The notes beneath the pieces are model-generated. The model was not told where the DNA came from. It saw only the letters and a program-made list of their open reading frames with translations, and searched no databases. From NCBI RefSeq assembly GCF_019469185.1, contig NZ_CP048264.1:1922001-1986000 (forward strand): a stretch of DNA of 64,000 nt. The letters are read 5' to 3'. Numbering within the stretch: the stretch's first letter is position 1; every line of letters starts with the position of its first letter. Positions 37,920 through 46,923 of this stretch are shown here, piece after piece. A program made the translations under genes and the position numbers. Origin of the DNA: Gilliamella sp. ESL0441. Its GTDB lineage: Bacteria > Pseudomonadota > Gammaproteobacteria > Enterobacterales > Orbaceae.

Positions 37920-38465
37920 ATGAGCAAACAACTAGATAAAATAAGTAAATTTTTAAGCTATATTTTGAGACATCAACCAGAAGCTATTGGAATCACATTA
38001 GATTCCAATGGTTGGGTTAATATTGATAACCTAATCATGCAATCTAATCAACATGGAGAACATCTTACTAGAGAGTTGATTGAGCTAGTTGTTAAAACAA
38101 ATGATAAAAAACGTTTTACGATTTCTGATGAAGGTTTAAAAATACGTGCAGCTCAAGGACATTCAACTCAACAAGTAAACATTAGCTATTCTGAACGAAT
38201 GCCTCCAGAATTTTTATATCATGGCACTGCAACCCGATTTATTGATTCCATTAAAAAGCAAGGATTAGTTGCTGGAAGTCGTCATTATGTTCATTTATCT
38301 GGTGATGAGAAGACGGCTAATAAAGTCGGAGAAAGACATGGGAAACCGGTAGTATTAAAAGTAAAAACCTTGCAGATGTATCAACAAGGTTTTAAATTTT
38401 ATTTGGCTGATAACGGGGTCTGGTTGACTAATACAGTCCCTAATACTTTTTTAATATTTGATTAA
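37920..38465 (+). CDS. kptA: RNA 2'-phosphotransferase KptA/Tpt1
   Basis: 181 residues. Transfers an internal RNA 2'-phosphate to [36 protein letters not shown] is the signature N-terminal winged-helix with the LRHxP motif. The second domain has [25 protein letters not shown] and the ADP-ribosyltransferase-like [13 protein letters not shown]. The ATG at 37920 has AGGA seven bases upstream; a GTG at 37896 lies inside a hairpin and is rejected. The gene sits between CDI cassettes, convergent with an immunity gene whose stop overlaps its own by two bases. Bacterial hosts usually lack tRNA splicing, so its job here is open. Confidence 0.9.
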   Translation: MSKQLDKISKFLSYILRHQPEAIGITLDSNGWVNIDNLIMQSNQHGEHLTRELIELVVKTNDKKRFTISDEGLKIRAAQGHSTQQVNISYSERMPPEFLYHGTATRFIDSIKKQGLVAGSRHYVHLSGDEKTANKVGERHGKPVVLKVKTLQMYQQGFKFYLADNGVWLTNTVPNTFLIFD

Positions 38466-38860
38466 ATCTTCTCTAACTCAGCCTGTTCTGCTTTATATTG
38501 GGCTGATTCTTCTTTGGCTTGTTTTAACCATTCATCAAAATCACAAACACTACCTCTGTTCTCCCATCCGGAAGAAGCAAAAGCATGAACAAAGTATACT
38601 TTAGGATTTCCTGATTTATCTGAGCCATCAAAACAAACAATATCATCAGTATTAGAAGCCTTGGCAAATGGTATTAATTTTCTAGTTGGATATTGTTTTT
38701 TTAATTCAAATAACCATTGTTTAGCAAAATTTTCAAATTCATATAAAAACCACCATGGCTCCAAATCAAGAACGTCTTGTTTAGAACAAATTTTTAAAAA
38801 AGATAAAGGATATTTAAACCCTTCAGGTAATTCTTCTTTCGAATATAAGTAATGAGCCAT
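38462..38860 (-). CDS. SUKH/SMI1-KNR4-like immunity protein
   Basis: 132 residues. The start is fixed by AAGGAG seven bases before the ATG at 38858-38860. The pattern [24 protein letters not shown], then [17 protein letters not shown] and [16 protein letters not shown] resembles SUKH immunity proteins. It follows the ParB-like toxin by four bases. Its stop overlaps that of kptA on the other strand. Confidence 0.72.
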   Translation of the reverse strand: MAHYLYSKEELPEGFKYPLSFLKICSKQDVLDLEPWWFLYEFENFAKQWLFELKKQYPTRKLIPFAKASNTDDIVCFDGSDKSGNPKVYFVHAFASSGWENRGSVCDFDEWLKQAKEESAQYKAEQAELEKI

Positions 38861-38864
38861 ATTT

Positions 38865-39320
38865 TTACTCCTTAGTTTTACCACTAATGCGAGGGGGTGT
38901 ATTTGAACCAAATGGATTATTTTTACTAAATCCACCTGACTGTTTATTAATCCTTCCTGTTATTGCTTCTCCCCAAGTTGTAGGTATAAATCCTTTTTTA
39001 GGATCAGAAAATCTATTTACTTCAGATGGTGAAAGCTTATCATTAAAATTTCTAACATTAGCTTTAATATTTATACCAGCTTCTCTAGCTGCTGCTATTC
39101 TTGTGTTATCCATACTTGTAAATTTGCCGTCAGGCATTTTAATTACATCAACTGGATCTCCTTTCCAACCATTAGTTTTCATGTTTGTAACAAGATCGTC
39201 ATAAGTATATTTCATATCAGTCCCTCGTTCTATTTTATTATAAGAAACGGTATTCTGTGAAAATCTAATTTCATTAGGATTTAGATTAGATATATTATTG
39301 ACAGTCCCCTTTCCAGCATT
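38865..39320 (-). CDS. Orphan CdiA-CT toxin, ParB-like
   Basis: About 150 residues starting at the NAGKGT linker codons, without its own signal. LNPNEIRFSQNTVSYN, then GDPVDVIKMPDGKFTSMDNTRIAAAREAGI resembles the ParB/sulfiredoxin-like toxin domains seen at the ends of CdiA and Rhs proteins. An internal Met at 39215 exists but lacks context. The upstream side changes abruptly into the mobile element at the linker codons. The cognate immunity gene follows directly. Confidence 0.72.
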   Translation of the reverse strand, partial: NAGKGTVNNISNLNPNEIRFSQNTVSYNKIERGTDMKYTYDDLVTNMKTNGWKGDPVDVIKMPDGKFTSMDNTRIAAAREAGINIKANVRNFNDKLSPSEVNRFSDPKKGFIPTTWGEAITGRINKQSGGFSKNNPFGSNTPPRISGKTKE

Positions 39321-39489
39321 AGTGTTGCCTATTATCCATCGCCCGACTGTTTTGACTTTTCTCTATATACATCAGCCACTTGCAACATCTTTTGCCTTAG
39401 CTCACTATTCTACCGTATTTTTTTGCCCCGACACGCTTTTTTTCTCCGTTTTGCCATTTTGCTTAGCTCACCCTTGTAAAACCGTTGAG

Positions 39490-40160
39490 AGGTCTATCTC
39501 GTTTTAGCTGCCCTTATATCGGAGCCCAACAGCAGCTCGCAGCTTGTCTGTGAGATGATGGCGGGCTGTGCCCGTGTGGGCGGCATAGAGCCCACGTAAT
39601 AAAGATTTAGTGGGGAGCCCCGCTTGCGGGGCGGACGGGCAAGTAAGATAGCGAGCACGGCAAGGAGCAAGGAGCGATTGCGACTGCGAGCCGAGCGCAG
39701 CGTTGGCTTACTTGGGGATGGGCGGGGTGTAAACCAGACAAGGCGCAGCCTTGTGGCATTATTGCTCTTTGTTTGAGCCGGCAGGACGCCGGCGAGTTCG
39801 TCACTGATGTGGATTGCCTTTGTTAACCGCATAAGTTTGACTGACAGCTGGCTGACAGGCGAACTTGTGCCCCTCTCGGCACTAAAAAGCCCATTGCGGG
39901 GGCGTAAGACATAATGTGGATTATACGCATTAAGCCACTCACTTAGGTTTAGGCTGTGTTGTCGTGCCATTTGGCGCCGTGCGTATAATCCCCCCACATT
40001 ATGTTGAATGGGCAAGCGGCAACACCCCAGGCGGGTAGGTTGTGCGGTGACTTTTTGCCGGTTGACCATTTACCCCCGCACACACTGAAGCTGGCTAAGC
40101 AAGAGGCGGGCAGGACGCCCGGCTGTTGCGTCCACTGTACTCAGCAGGCTCACAGAAGCA
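39490..40160. other. GC-rich structured non-coding segment of element copy 1
   Basis: Much richer in G+C than its surroundings and packed with short hairpins (GCCCCGC/GCGGGGC near 39620; CAAGGC/GCCTTG near 39742; GCCGGC/GCCGGC near 39777) plus a large inverted repeat. It is identical in copy 2. It may be an origin, a recombination site or a structured RNA. A 191-codon open frame on the minus strand lies here, but its composition looks like translated hairpins, so I do not call a gene. Confidence 0.6.
39909..40004. repeat. Bulged inverted repeat in element copy 1
   Basis: ACATAATGT-GG-ATTATACGCA at 39909-39929 is the complement of TGCGTATAAT-CCCCCC-ACATTATGT at 39980-40004, except for four extra C. 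The 50-base loop lies between. The extruded single-strand form would carry an asymmetric bulge. Identical at 46671-46766. Confidence 0.85.
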
Positions 40161-40161
40161 G

Positions 40162-41244
40162 CTAACTGTCCGGCAGCTGCGTGGCCTTTGTCCGCCTGCC
40201 TTTGGCTGTCCGGCCGGTGTTTTTCGTTGCTTTACTGCTGATGTTTTTCCGCTGCATACTGGCCGCCGGATGGGTGGCACTATGGATATCTTTTAAGGCT
40301 CTGATGGAGACTTGGGTGTATATTTGCGTGGTTTCCGGGCTGGCATGTCCCAGCATCGCCTGTATCCATCTTAAGTCTGCACCGTTCTCTAACATTAAGG
40401 TTGCCATGGTGTGCCGCAGCAGATGACAGGAGCCGTTTTTACCGATGTTCGCTTTCTCTATCAACGTCCTAACTAAGTGGCTCAGGCGGTTAGGGCTGAA
40501 CGTTTCACCCTCTTTAGTCAGGAACAGGACGTCACTCTCTTCTTCTGCCTTACTGTAACTTTCCAGTAGCGGCCGGGTTTTATTCTGATATTGCTCAACC
40601 CAGTAGATTGCTCGTTCGCCTATCGGGATTATTCGGTCTTTATGGCCTTTGCCTTGCCTTATTGTGATTATGCCGCGTTCGCTGTCGATGCTGTATTTGT
40701 TTAAGCTAATCAGCTCGCTGCGCCGTATGCCTGTGCTGTACAACACCTCAAGGATGGCGCGGTCTCTTAGCCCGAACAAGTCGCTGGTATCCGGTATATT
40801 CATAATGGCTTCAACTTCGCTTTCTGTCAGTATCGCTTTAGGTAGCCGATACTCTTTTTTCGGCAGCTCAAGCTCACTGGCCGGATTGGATAAGATGATG
40901 TGCGATTTTGTCAACCATTTGAACCACGCCTTTATCGGCACTAAATAGCTGCGCTGCGTTCGGGCACTTAACGGCTTACCATCCGTTTTACGGTGATAGA
41001 ACAGATGCCGCCGGTAGCTTTCAAGCGTTGATAAGGTAATTTCATTCGGGTAGCTTAAGCCTCTTTCCTCACACCACACTAAGAACGCTCGCAACATCTC
41101 TTGCCATTTCTCCGTGGTTTTCGGTGAGTAGTTGCGGATAAGCATCGATTCAAGGAAGGCTAACATTTGGCTGTACAGGCTGCGACGTTCGTGTGCATAA
41201 CGACCTATCGGCGGCTTGGGCTGGCTGCGGGTTTCATTGGCCAT
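40162..41244 (-). CDS. Tyrosine recombinase/integrase of element copy 1
   Basis: 360 residues from the ATG at 41242-41244, which overlaps the primase stop by 11 bases, indicating coupled translation. The core-binding SAM-like domain is at about 20-130. Catalytic residues are all present: Arg in STGIRRSEL near 174, Lys in QGKGHKDR near 199, HLLRH near 274-278, GHAS near 299 and Tyr in TTQIYTQ at 309. XerC/D-like domain layout, with an extra basic tail of about 40 residues. It presumably catalyses insertion or excision of the element. Confidence 0.9.
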   Translation of the reverse strand: MANETRSQPKPPIGRYAHERRSLYSQMLAFLESMLIRNYSPKTTEKWQEMLRAFLVWCEERGLSYPNEITLSTLESYRRHLFYHRKTDGKPLSARTQRSYLVPIKAWFKWLTKSHIILSNPASELELPKKEYRLPKAILTESEVEAIMNIPDTSDLFGLRDRAILEVLYSTGIRRSELISLNKYSIDSERGIITIRQGKGHKDRIIPIGERAIYWVEQYQNKTRPLLESYSKAEEESDVLFLTKEGETFSPNRLSHLVRTLIEKANIGKNGSCHLLRHTMATLMLENGADLRWIQAMLGHASPETTQIYTQVSIRALKDIHSATHPAASMQRKNISSKATKNTGRTAKGRRTKATQLPDS

Positions 41245-44200
41245 GATTGACCGCCTGTTGATGACTGTCTTTAAGGTTGCCTTGTGTAGCTGCGGGCGGT
41301 GAGGTTTTACGCTTTTTAGATTTTGTTCTGATTGTTGCGTTGTTATCCTCACCGACCGCTTTATCATCTACGTCAGATACAGACTGGCTTTGTGCGGTAT
41401 TGTCATTAACCGACTGACCGCCGACCTTGCCCCGACCAGTCACCGACCGCTTTTTAGTTTGCCCCGACCGTTTCGTTTTGCCTGCATCATCCACCGGGGT
41501 TATCTTGTTGTCATTGACCTTATTATCTGTTTTATCTGACGGTGCTTTATCATCGGTTTGCCTCGGTTGCTTAAGCTGTTCAACCGCTAACAACCCGCAC
41601 AGATGACGTTGTTGATTGTCGCCGTTATCTTCACCATCATACAACAGACTGTACTCGTAACTTAAGCCTTTACGGTACAGGCTCAGGTACTCCATTTCAA
41701 CCAGTCTTCCAAGATGGATTTTTAATTGCGTATCGCCCCAGTGAGTGTACGCCCTGACTTCACGGCGGCTAAAATGGTATTCATAAGGCTTGATACACTG
41801 ACGTTCACTTTCAGCCTTCACCCAGTCTTTTAGCAGGTTAAGCAGCTTTCTTGTCTGCGGCGGCATTTCATCGAGCGTGCGGCCTAAGATAGCGTGTGCC
41901 AGTTCGTTAGCTAACTGTATATCATCCAGTGTCACTTCGATATATTCGATAAGCTTTCCCCGATGCTCAACCCGTTTTATCTCCCGCTGATATTGATGCA
42001 GCAAGGTAATACTCTGTATCAGGGTTAAGTATTTCATATGGTCACGCCGGGTGCGGGTTTTATCACTTAAAAAGGTCAGTTCATTGGCGTAAGGGTTTAC
42101 CACTTTAAGCGGCTTAAGCAGTCGCTGGGCGTTTTGGTGCAGTTCAGTCAGGTACTGTCTTTCACTCTCTGCCAGTAAGCCCTCAAGGGTTTGTCTTTGT
42201 CGCTGAAGCGCATGTATCGCTTTGGTCTGGGCTTCGCTTTCATTGACTGACAGCACCAGGCAGCGGTTTAACAGCTCTTCATCCACATCAATAGCCGTGG
42301 TGGTTAACATCAGCATTACCGGACCTTTGACCGTATATTGTTTGGTGACAAGGCTGCCGCTCTTTTCATCCTTGCCAGTACTGGCGATAGTCAGCTCGCC
42401 ATCCGACTGCAACAGCTTTAAGGCATAGGCCGCCTGACGTACCCCTTCCTCTTCGGCGATGGCCAAGATTTTATGTTGTAGGTTAGTTTCACCTAAGTAG
42501 AACAGGCTCTGCCCGGTCATGGCGGAGTATTGCACCCGCTCCTCCTCCGGTATCAGGCTTAACACCGCATCCATCAGACTGCTTTTACCGGCTGCTGAGC
42601 TACTTTGTATCAACACAGCCAAGGGCTTATCCAGCTTACGACTGACTGCTGCCAGATAACCCGCTAACAGATTATTACGCTCACCCACCACTCCGCACGA
42701 TGCTAAGTCATCAGCAATACGGCTGATTAAGTCAGGTGAACGCAGCAGCTCAAGGGCTGAGGCTTGCTGTTCAGTGTCAAGCTCAACCACGCCACCACAA
42801 CCGTGATTAACGGAACCGTTAATGCTGTCTTGTATCGCTTTATCCTGTAACCGTTCAAGTAACAGCAGTATTCGCCCAAGGTCACGTTTAATCACCGATT
42901 CATCTAAGGCCAGTTCACCACACGCCTGCCGGATAAACAGGCTTCTGGCTTTAGCCTGATACAGCTCTAACTGGTCGATATGGAACAGACCCGTTTGACT
43001 GCCCCGCACCTGAGCATGAATTTTCATGCTTGAGGTTGACAGGTTTTTGGCTACGTCCTTTAACCGCCATTCTCGGCTACCAAACACCACTAATAACTCA
43101 CCGGACGGCAGGGTCTGGTAAGGGATATCCTCACTGACCTTATCAACACCTGAGCCTGACACATTAATACCGGCATTCACGGAGGCAACTGCATTCAACG
43201 GCTGCGCCTGCTCCAGCAACAGGTCAAGACTCTTTTTTGGGTTACCGCTGGCAACCAGGAAGTCGTTTGCATCCATCCCTTTAGGGAAGATAACCCGATA
43301 ACACGTTATGCCGTGCTCTGCCAGCATACCGGCCAGTTTCTCCGCAGCATTATCGCCGGCATCATCCCGGTCATAGGCGATATACACCACCTTAACCTGA
43401 TGATGTTGCAGTGCCACCAGATGGTCATCAGTAAAACCGTTAACCCCGTAGCTACTAATCACATTGCGATAACCGGCACACCAGATTGTCATCGCATCGA
43501 TTAACGCTTCACACAAGATAACCGTATCCGACCCTACCAGGCACGATTCATTCCAGACCCCAACTAACGGTGACGGTAAATACAGATGTTTAGGGTTGCC
43601 CTTGATGATTTTATAGTCCGGCTGGGTGCGGCGGCCATAAAGTTGCAGCACTTTACCACGCTGAGCCACACAAGCCGATTCACTAAAGCCCATTACCGGC
43701 ACCATAAAACAACCTCGAAAGTGGTCCTGATGGGTTGATGACCTCACCACACCTAAGCTTTCCAGTCGCTCCCGCATCTGCTTGCCGGCTTTACTGCTTT
43801 TTGATGGCATCACCGGTGCAATGCCGTGTAGCCCGGCATAACCCAGCTTAAAATGAGTTAACAACTCCGGGTCAGTCAGACCACGCTTAACCAACCACTC
43901 TTTGGCCTCAACCGACGATAATAACTGGTTGTGATAGTGCTTAACTACCTGATGCAACAAGGCCTGACCGTCGTCGTCGATATCGGTTAATACGCTGCGT
44001 TCACAAGCAGCAACAGTGCCAGCCTGAGCACCTGCGGGAGCGGCTAAAGAAGAGGATTGCGTCACAGAGGGTAACTGACCGGATACGGACTGGAGATAAC
44101 CAATCGCCTTACCCATACTCAGCCGCTGGCTTTGCATCACATAGTCCAGCACCGAGCCTGACATGCCACAGCCAAAGCAGTGATAACAGTTTTTACTCAC

Positions 44201-44359
44201 CGATACCGAGAACGATGGCGTCTTCTCAGTATGAAACGGGCAGCACATCACATAGTCCTTACCCTGACGATGCAGTTTATAACCTTCTAACCCAAGCAAG
44301 CTCACCAGTGATACTGACTGTTTTAAACGCTCCAGCTCGGCACTTGAGAGACGGCTCAT
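41234..44359 (-). CDS. Giant primase-like protein with CHC2, Toprim and ATPase domains (copy 1)
   Basis: 1041 residues from the ATG at 44359, which follows AAGGAGC. The N-terminal CHC2 zinc finger has CPFH near 40-43 and CFGC region near 61-64. DTVILCEALIDAMT near 280 and VVYIAYDRDDAGDNAAEKL near 325 form a DnaG-type Toprim domain. A P-loop SSSAAGKSSL near 590 with later DVDEELLNRC is a AAA-type ATPase/helicase-like core. The last 120 residues are Lys/Thr/Asp-rich and disordered. It probably replicates or primes the element. It differs from copy 2 by many substitutions in the N-terminal half, while the C-terminal part is nearly identical. Confidence 0.85.
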   Translation of the reverse strand: MSRLSSAELERLKQSVSLVSLLGLEGYKLHRQGKDYVMCCPFHTEKTPSFSVSVSKNCYHCFGCGMSGSVLDYVMQSQRLSMGKAIGYLQSVSGQLPSVTQSSSLAAPAGAQAGTVAACERSVLTDIDDDGQALLHQVVKHYHNQLLSSVEAKEWLVKRGLTDPELLTHFKLGYAGLHGIAPVMPSKSSKAGKQMRERLESLGVVRSSTHQDHFRGCFMVPVMGFSESACVAQRGKVLQLYGRRTQPDYKIIKGNPKHLYLPSPLVGVWNESCLVGSDTVILCEALIDAMTIWCAGYRNVISSYGVNGFTDDHLVALQHHQVKVVYIAYDRDDAGDNAAEKLAGMLAEHGITCYRVIFPKGMDANDFLVASGNPKKSLDLLLEQAQPLNAVASVNAGINVSGSGVDKVSEDIPYQTLPSGELLVVFGSREWRLKDVAKNLSTSSMKIHAQVRGSQTGLFHIDQLELYQAKARSLFIRQACGELALDESVIKRDLGRILLLLERLQDKAIQDSINGSVNHGCGGVVELDTEQQASALELLRSPDLISRIADDLASCGVVGERNNLLAGYLAAVSRKLDKPLAVLIQSSSAAGKSSLMDAVLSLIPEEERVQYSAMTGQSLFYLGETNLQHKILAIAEEEGVRQAAYALKLLQSDGELTIASTGKDEKSGSLVTKQYTVKGPVMLMLTTTAIDVDEELLNRCLVLSVNESEAQTKAIHALQRQRQTLEGLLAESERQYLTELHQNAQRLLKPLKVVNPYANELTFLSDKTRTRRDHMKYLTLIQSITLLHQYQREIKRVEHRGKLIEYIEVTLDDIQLANELAHAILGRTLDEMPPQTRKLLNLLKDWVKAESERQCIKPYEYHFSRREVRAYTHWGDTQLKIHLGRLVEMEYLSLYRKGLSYEYSLLYDGEDNGDNQQRHLCGLLAVEQLKQPRQTDDKAPSDKTDNKVNDNKITPVDDAGKTKRSGQTKKRSVTGRGKVGGQSVNDNTAQSQSVSDVDDKAVGEDNNATIRTKSKKRKTSPPAATQGNLKDSHQQAVNHGQ

Positions 44360-44379
44360 AAAAAGCTCCTTATAAAACC

Positions 44380-44434
44380 TTGTCAAGACTATTTATATGT
44401 ATTATATTAGCACATATATGTGTTCTTTAGTCAA
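44380..44434 (+). promoter_or_regulatory. Divergent promoters and Xre operator, element copy 1
   Basis: Plus strand: TTGTCA (44380-44385), 17 bases, TATATT (44403-44408) for xre. Minus strand: TTGACT at 44429-44434 as -35 for the primase gene. The palindrome CACATATATGTG (44411-44422) lies between, inside the minus promoter and just after the plus one. It is a likely Xre operator controlling both directions. Confidence 0.6.
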
Positions 44435-44460
44435 GGGGTTATTTTTTTAGGGGGTACAAT

Positions 44461-44850
44461 ATGGATAAATCACTTTTATGGTACTCACCTATGTCACTGT
44501 CACAACGATTAATTACATTACGCAAAGAGCGGGGGCTCTCACAGCAGGCTATCGCCGAGGTGATTGGACTTCACCCTAATAGCTGGAAGAAGTACGAGAC
44601 AGGTCAGGCTATGCCTTCTGTTGATGCCTTAACTAAAATTGCTAAGACATTGAACGTTAGCACCGATTTTTTATTATTTGATGAACATGAACGTGTGCCT
44701 GAGAATGAACTTTCGTTACAGTTTGAGGCGATTAGCCAACTACCCGAAAACGAGCAAAGTATCATTAAAGAAGTTCTGGAAGGAATGATTATCAAGTACC
44801 AGGCAAGGCGCTGGGACTCAGCAAGGCTGGCCAAAAAGAAGGATGAATAG
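44461..44850 (+). CDS. Xre/Cro-family regulator of element copy 1
   Basis: 129 residues. HTH_3 domain at 13-68: LITLRKERGLSQQAIAEVIG, then SWKKYETGQAMPSVDALTKIA. A C-terminal extension (SLQFEAISQLPENEQSIIKEVLEGMI) probably dimerises. GGGGGT lies five bases before the ATG. Divergent from the primase gene with an operator-like palindrome between them, so it probably represses element functions. Identical in copy 2. Confidence 0.88.
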   Translation: MDKSLLWYSPMSLSQRLITLRKERGLSQQAIAEVIGLHPNSWKKYETGQAMPSVDALTKIAKTLNVSTDFLLFDEHERVPENELSLQFEAISQLPENEQSIIKEVLEGMIIKYQARRWDSARLAKKKDE

Positions 44851-44944
44851 ATAATAAAACAAGCAGTAACATCAATCAGCGCAGGCTAACAGTGTTGACG
44901 CACCGCTAACCTGCTAACCACAACTAACTATACTGGAGTTAACT

Positions 44945-45178
44945 ATGGCTAAGACACATTCTAAGCTAAAATCAGCTACAGGCAAAGAGCCTGCATCGCA
45001 ACCCAACGAACGGTTTTATACCATCGGCTACGTGCCACAAGGCACAAAACCCAACCCCAAACCACAACTGACCATTAAAGGCAGGTGGCTGGAGCAATTT
45101 GGTTTTTATGTCGGCTGCCCTGTTATCATTAATATTGAACAGGGTAAGTTAGTAGTAGAGATTGATTTAAGAGTCTAA
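44945..45178 (+). CDS. SymE-family protein (copy 2, element 1)
   Basis: 77 residues: FYTIGYVPQGTKPNPKPQLTIKGRWLEQFGF then PVIINIEQGKLVVEIDL. GGAG about eight bases before the ATG. The first 27 codons are identical to the copy at 51714 and the rest diverges, so the gene is chimeric across the element boundary. Its stop lies 11 bases from the convergent SUKH immunity gene. Confidence 0.8.
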   Translation: MAKTHSKLKSATGKEPASQPNERFYTIGYVPQGTKPNPKPQLTIKGRWLEQFGFYVGCPVIINIEQGKLVVEIDLRV

Positions 45179-45189
45179 AAAATGATAAC

Positions 45190-45651
45190 TTATAAATAAT
45201 CTTTAATTCTTTTATATAAAAATTCATAAAAATTAGCAGCATAAATCTTACATTCAGCAGATGGGAACATAATGTATATTGGACATTCCCCATTATCAAA
45301 TTTAGTATAGTCAAAATAATACACATCACCAAAATCTGTTTGGCTAACAACAAGTTGTGTGTTTTTCATAATGTTATTTTTCATATCAATGATATGATGA
45401 TAAACAATATCCCCACCATTAACCGATTCAAAATCTAATCCGTAAATGCTGTATATTTCCTCTCCACATATATCACCACCACGGTATTCACGTAAAAACC
45501 ATTTATAAGAATTAGTTAAAGGAAAACCTAAATATTTTTCGGCCTTTAAAATCCATGATTCATCAACCGCATCTTCCGGAGTACCGAAATTAACTATATT
45601 CTCATTTTTATTAATGAATTCAATTAGTACATTTTTTGTTATTTCATTCAT
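45190..45651 (-). CDS. SUKH (SMI1/KNR4) immunity protein for the LHH toxin
   Basis: 153 residues. ESWILKAEKYLGFPLTNSYKWFLREYRGGDICGEEIYSIYG is the SMI1/KNR4 signature, followed by the acidic ligand-face DFGDVYYFDYTKFDNGECPI. It starts five bases after the toxin stop, with AGG overlapping the end of the toxin gene. The cognate relation is from position. Confidence 0.85.
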   Translation of the reverse strand: MNEITKNVLIEFINKNENIVNFGTPEDAVDESWILKAEKYLGFPLTNSYKWFLREYRGGDICGEEIYSIYGLDFESVNGGDIVYHHIIDMKNNIMKNTQLVVSQTDFGDVYYFDYTKFDNGECPIYIMFPSAECKIYAANFYEFLYKRIKDYL

Positions 45652-45656
45652 AATTT

Positions 45657-46082
45657 TTACCTATATGTTTTTGCTCTCTCGATCCAGTATTGAGTTTTCC
45701 ATTTATTGAACTCATTTCTATTAATTCCAGAAGGAATTGTATTAGGATTAACATGAATCGCTTTTTTATTTTGTTGATGAAATGTTTGCGTAACTTCAGC
45801 AATAGCTCCATTTTGATTTTGTGTCATATGGTGTAAATTAATCGAATTTCCATCATGACCAATAGGTGCTCGACCAGATGCCATTCTTTCTAAATTTGTT
45901 CCTTTAATTATTTTCCCTTTATCTGTCCAAGTTGTCATCAAATTCGGATCAAACAAATCATTACGTTGATAAACTTTATTGCCATTAAATTCTATAGGAT
46001 CTTTGCTCCAATATTTTCGTTCTTGCCCAAAATATTTTGCTGCATCAGCCTGTGTTACACTATTCGTCCCCTTTCCAGCATT
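45657..46082 (-). CDS. Orphan CdiA-CT toxin, LHH/HNH-type nuclease
   Basis: About 141 residues starting at NAGKGT. YWSKDPIEFNGNKVYQRNDLFDPN, then GRAPIGHDGNSINLHHMTQN carries the LHH catalytic motif of the HNH/Endonuclease VII-like toxin group, and the tail has the usual IHVNPN...RNEFNKWKTQYW ending. No start or signal of its own; the upstream side is element copy 2. It is a former CdiA tail, probably a DNase. Confidence 0.85.
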   Translation of the reverse strand, partial: NAGKGTNSVTQADAAKYFGQERKYWSKDPIEFNGNKVYQRNDLFDPNLMTTWTDKGKIIKGTNLERMASGRAPIGHDGNSINLHHMTQNQNGAIAEVTQTFHQQNKKAIHVNPNTIPSGINRNEFNKWKTQYWIERAKTYR

Positions 46083-46251
46083 AGTGTTGCCTATTATCCA
46101 TCGCCCGACTGTTTTGACTTTTCTCTATATACATCAGCCACTTGCAACATCTTTTGCCTTAGCTCACTATTCTACCGTATTTTTTTGCCCCGACACGCTT
46201 TTTTTCTCCGTTTTGCCATTTTGCTTAGCTCACCCTTGTAAAACCGTTGAG

Positions 46252-46922
46252 AGGTCTATCTCGTTTTAGCTGCCCTTATATCGGAGCCCAACAGCAGCTC
46301 GCAGCTTGTCTGTGAGATGATGGCGGGCTGTGCCCGTGTGGGCGGCATAGAGCCCACGTAATAAAGATTTAGTGGGGAGCCCCGCTTGCGGGGCGGACGG
46401 GCAAGTAAGATAGCGAGCACGGCAAGGAGCAAGGAGCGATTGCGACTGCGAGCCGAGCGCAGCGTTGGCTTACTTGGGGATGGGCGGGGTGTAAACCAGA
46501 CAAGGCGCAGCCTTGTGGCATTATTGCTCTTTGTTTGAGCCGGCAGGACGCCGGCGAGTTCGTCACTGATGTGGATTGCCTTTGTTAACCGCATAAGTTT
46601 GACTGACAGCTGGCTGACAGGCGAACTTGTGCCCCTCTCGGCACTAAAAAGCCCATTGCGGGGGCGTAAGACATAATGTGGATTATACGCATTAAGCCAC
46701 TCACTTAGGTTTAGGCTGTGTTGTCGTGCCATTTGGCGCCGTGCGTATAATCCCCCCACATTATGTTGAATGGGCAAGCGGCAACACCCCAGGCGGGTAG
46801 GTTGTGCGGTGACTTTTTGCCGGTTGACCATTTACCCCCGCACACACTGAAGCTGGCTAAGCAAGAGGCGGGCAGGACGCCCGGCTGTTGCGTCCACTGT
46901 ACTCAGCAGGCTCACAGAAGCA
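46252..46922. other. GC-rich structured non-coding segment of element copy 2
   Basis: Same sequence as 39490-40160, including all hairpins. Perfect conservation, against diverged primase sequence in the same element, suggests either selection or recent recombination between the two copies. Confidence 0.6.
46671..46766. repeat. Bulged inverted repeat in element copy 2
   Basis: Identical to the repeat at 39909-40004, with the same four-base bulge and 50-base loop. Confidence 0.85.
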
Positions 46923-46923
46923 G

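Larger units (their letters stand above)
39304..45028. mobile_element. CDI-associated element, copy 1
   Basis: About 5.7 kb that recurs at 46066-51797 in the same orientation. Left end: the junction sequence GTCCCCTTTCCAGCATTAG. Contents: a GC-rich structured segment, tyrosine recombinase and large primase-like gene (minus strand), xre and the 5' part of symE (plus strand). Right end: identity with copy 2 fades after about codon 27 of symE. No transposase or terminal inverted repeat is seen. The repeat offset is 6762 to 6769 bases. Confidence 0.85.

Noticed and set aside
37896..37920. GTG start for kptA at 37896
   Set aside because: It lies in the 3' arm of a hairpin, and AGGA is placed for the ATG at 37920.
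39909..40004. Integron attC-like site
   Set aside because: The bulged inverted repeat resembles attC in general shape, but the core GTTRRRY/RYYYAAC boxes are not evident and the recombinase has no visible IntI-specific insertion.
39494..40069. 191-codon minus-strand open frame in the element (also 46256-46831)
   Set aside because: It overlaps the hairpin-dense GC-rich segment, its translation is Arg/Pro/Ser-rich without a recognisable domain, and it has no good ribosome site. Identical copies give no substitution evidence for coding.
39304..45028. Insertion sequence or composite transposon
   Set aside because: No DDE transposase, no terminal inverted repeats and no short target duplications are seen; mobility must rest on the tyrosine recombinase or on homologous exchange.
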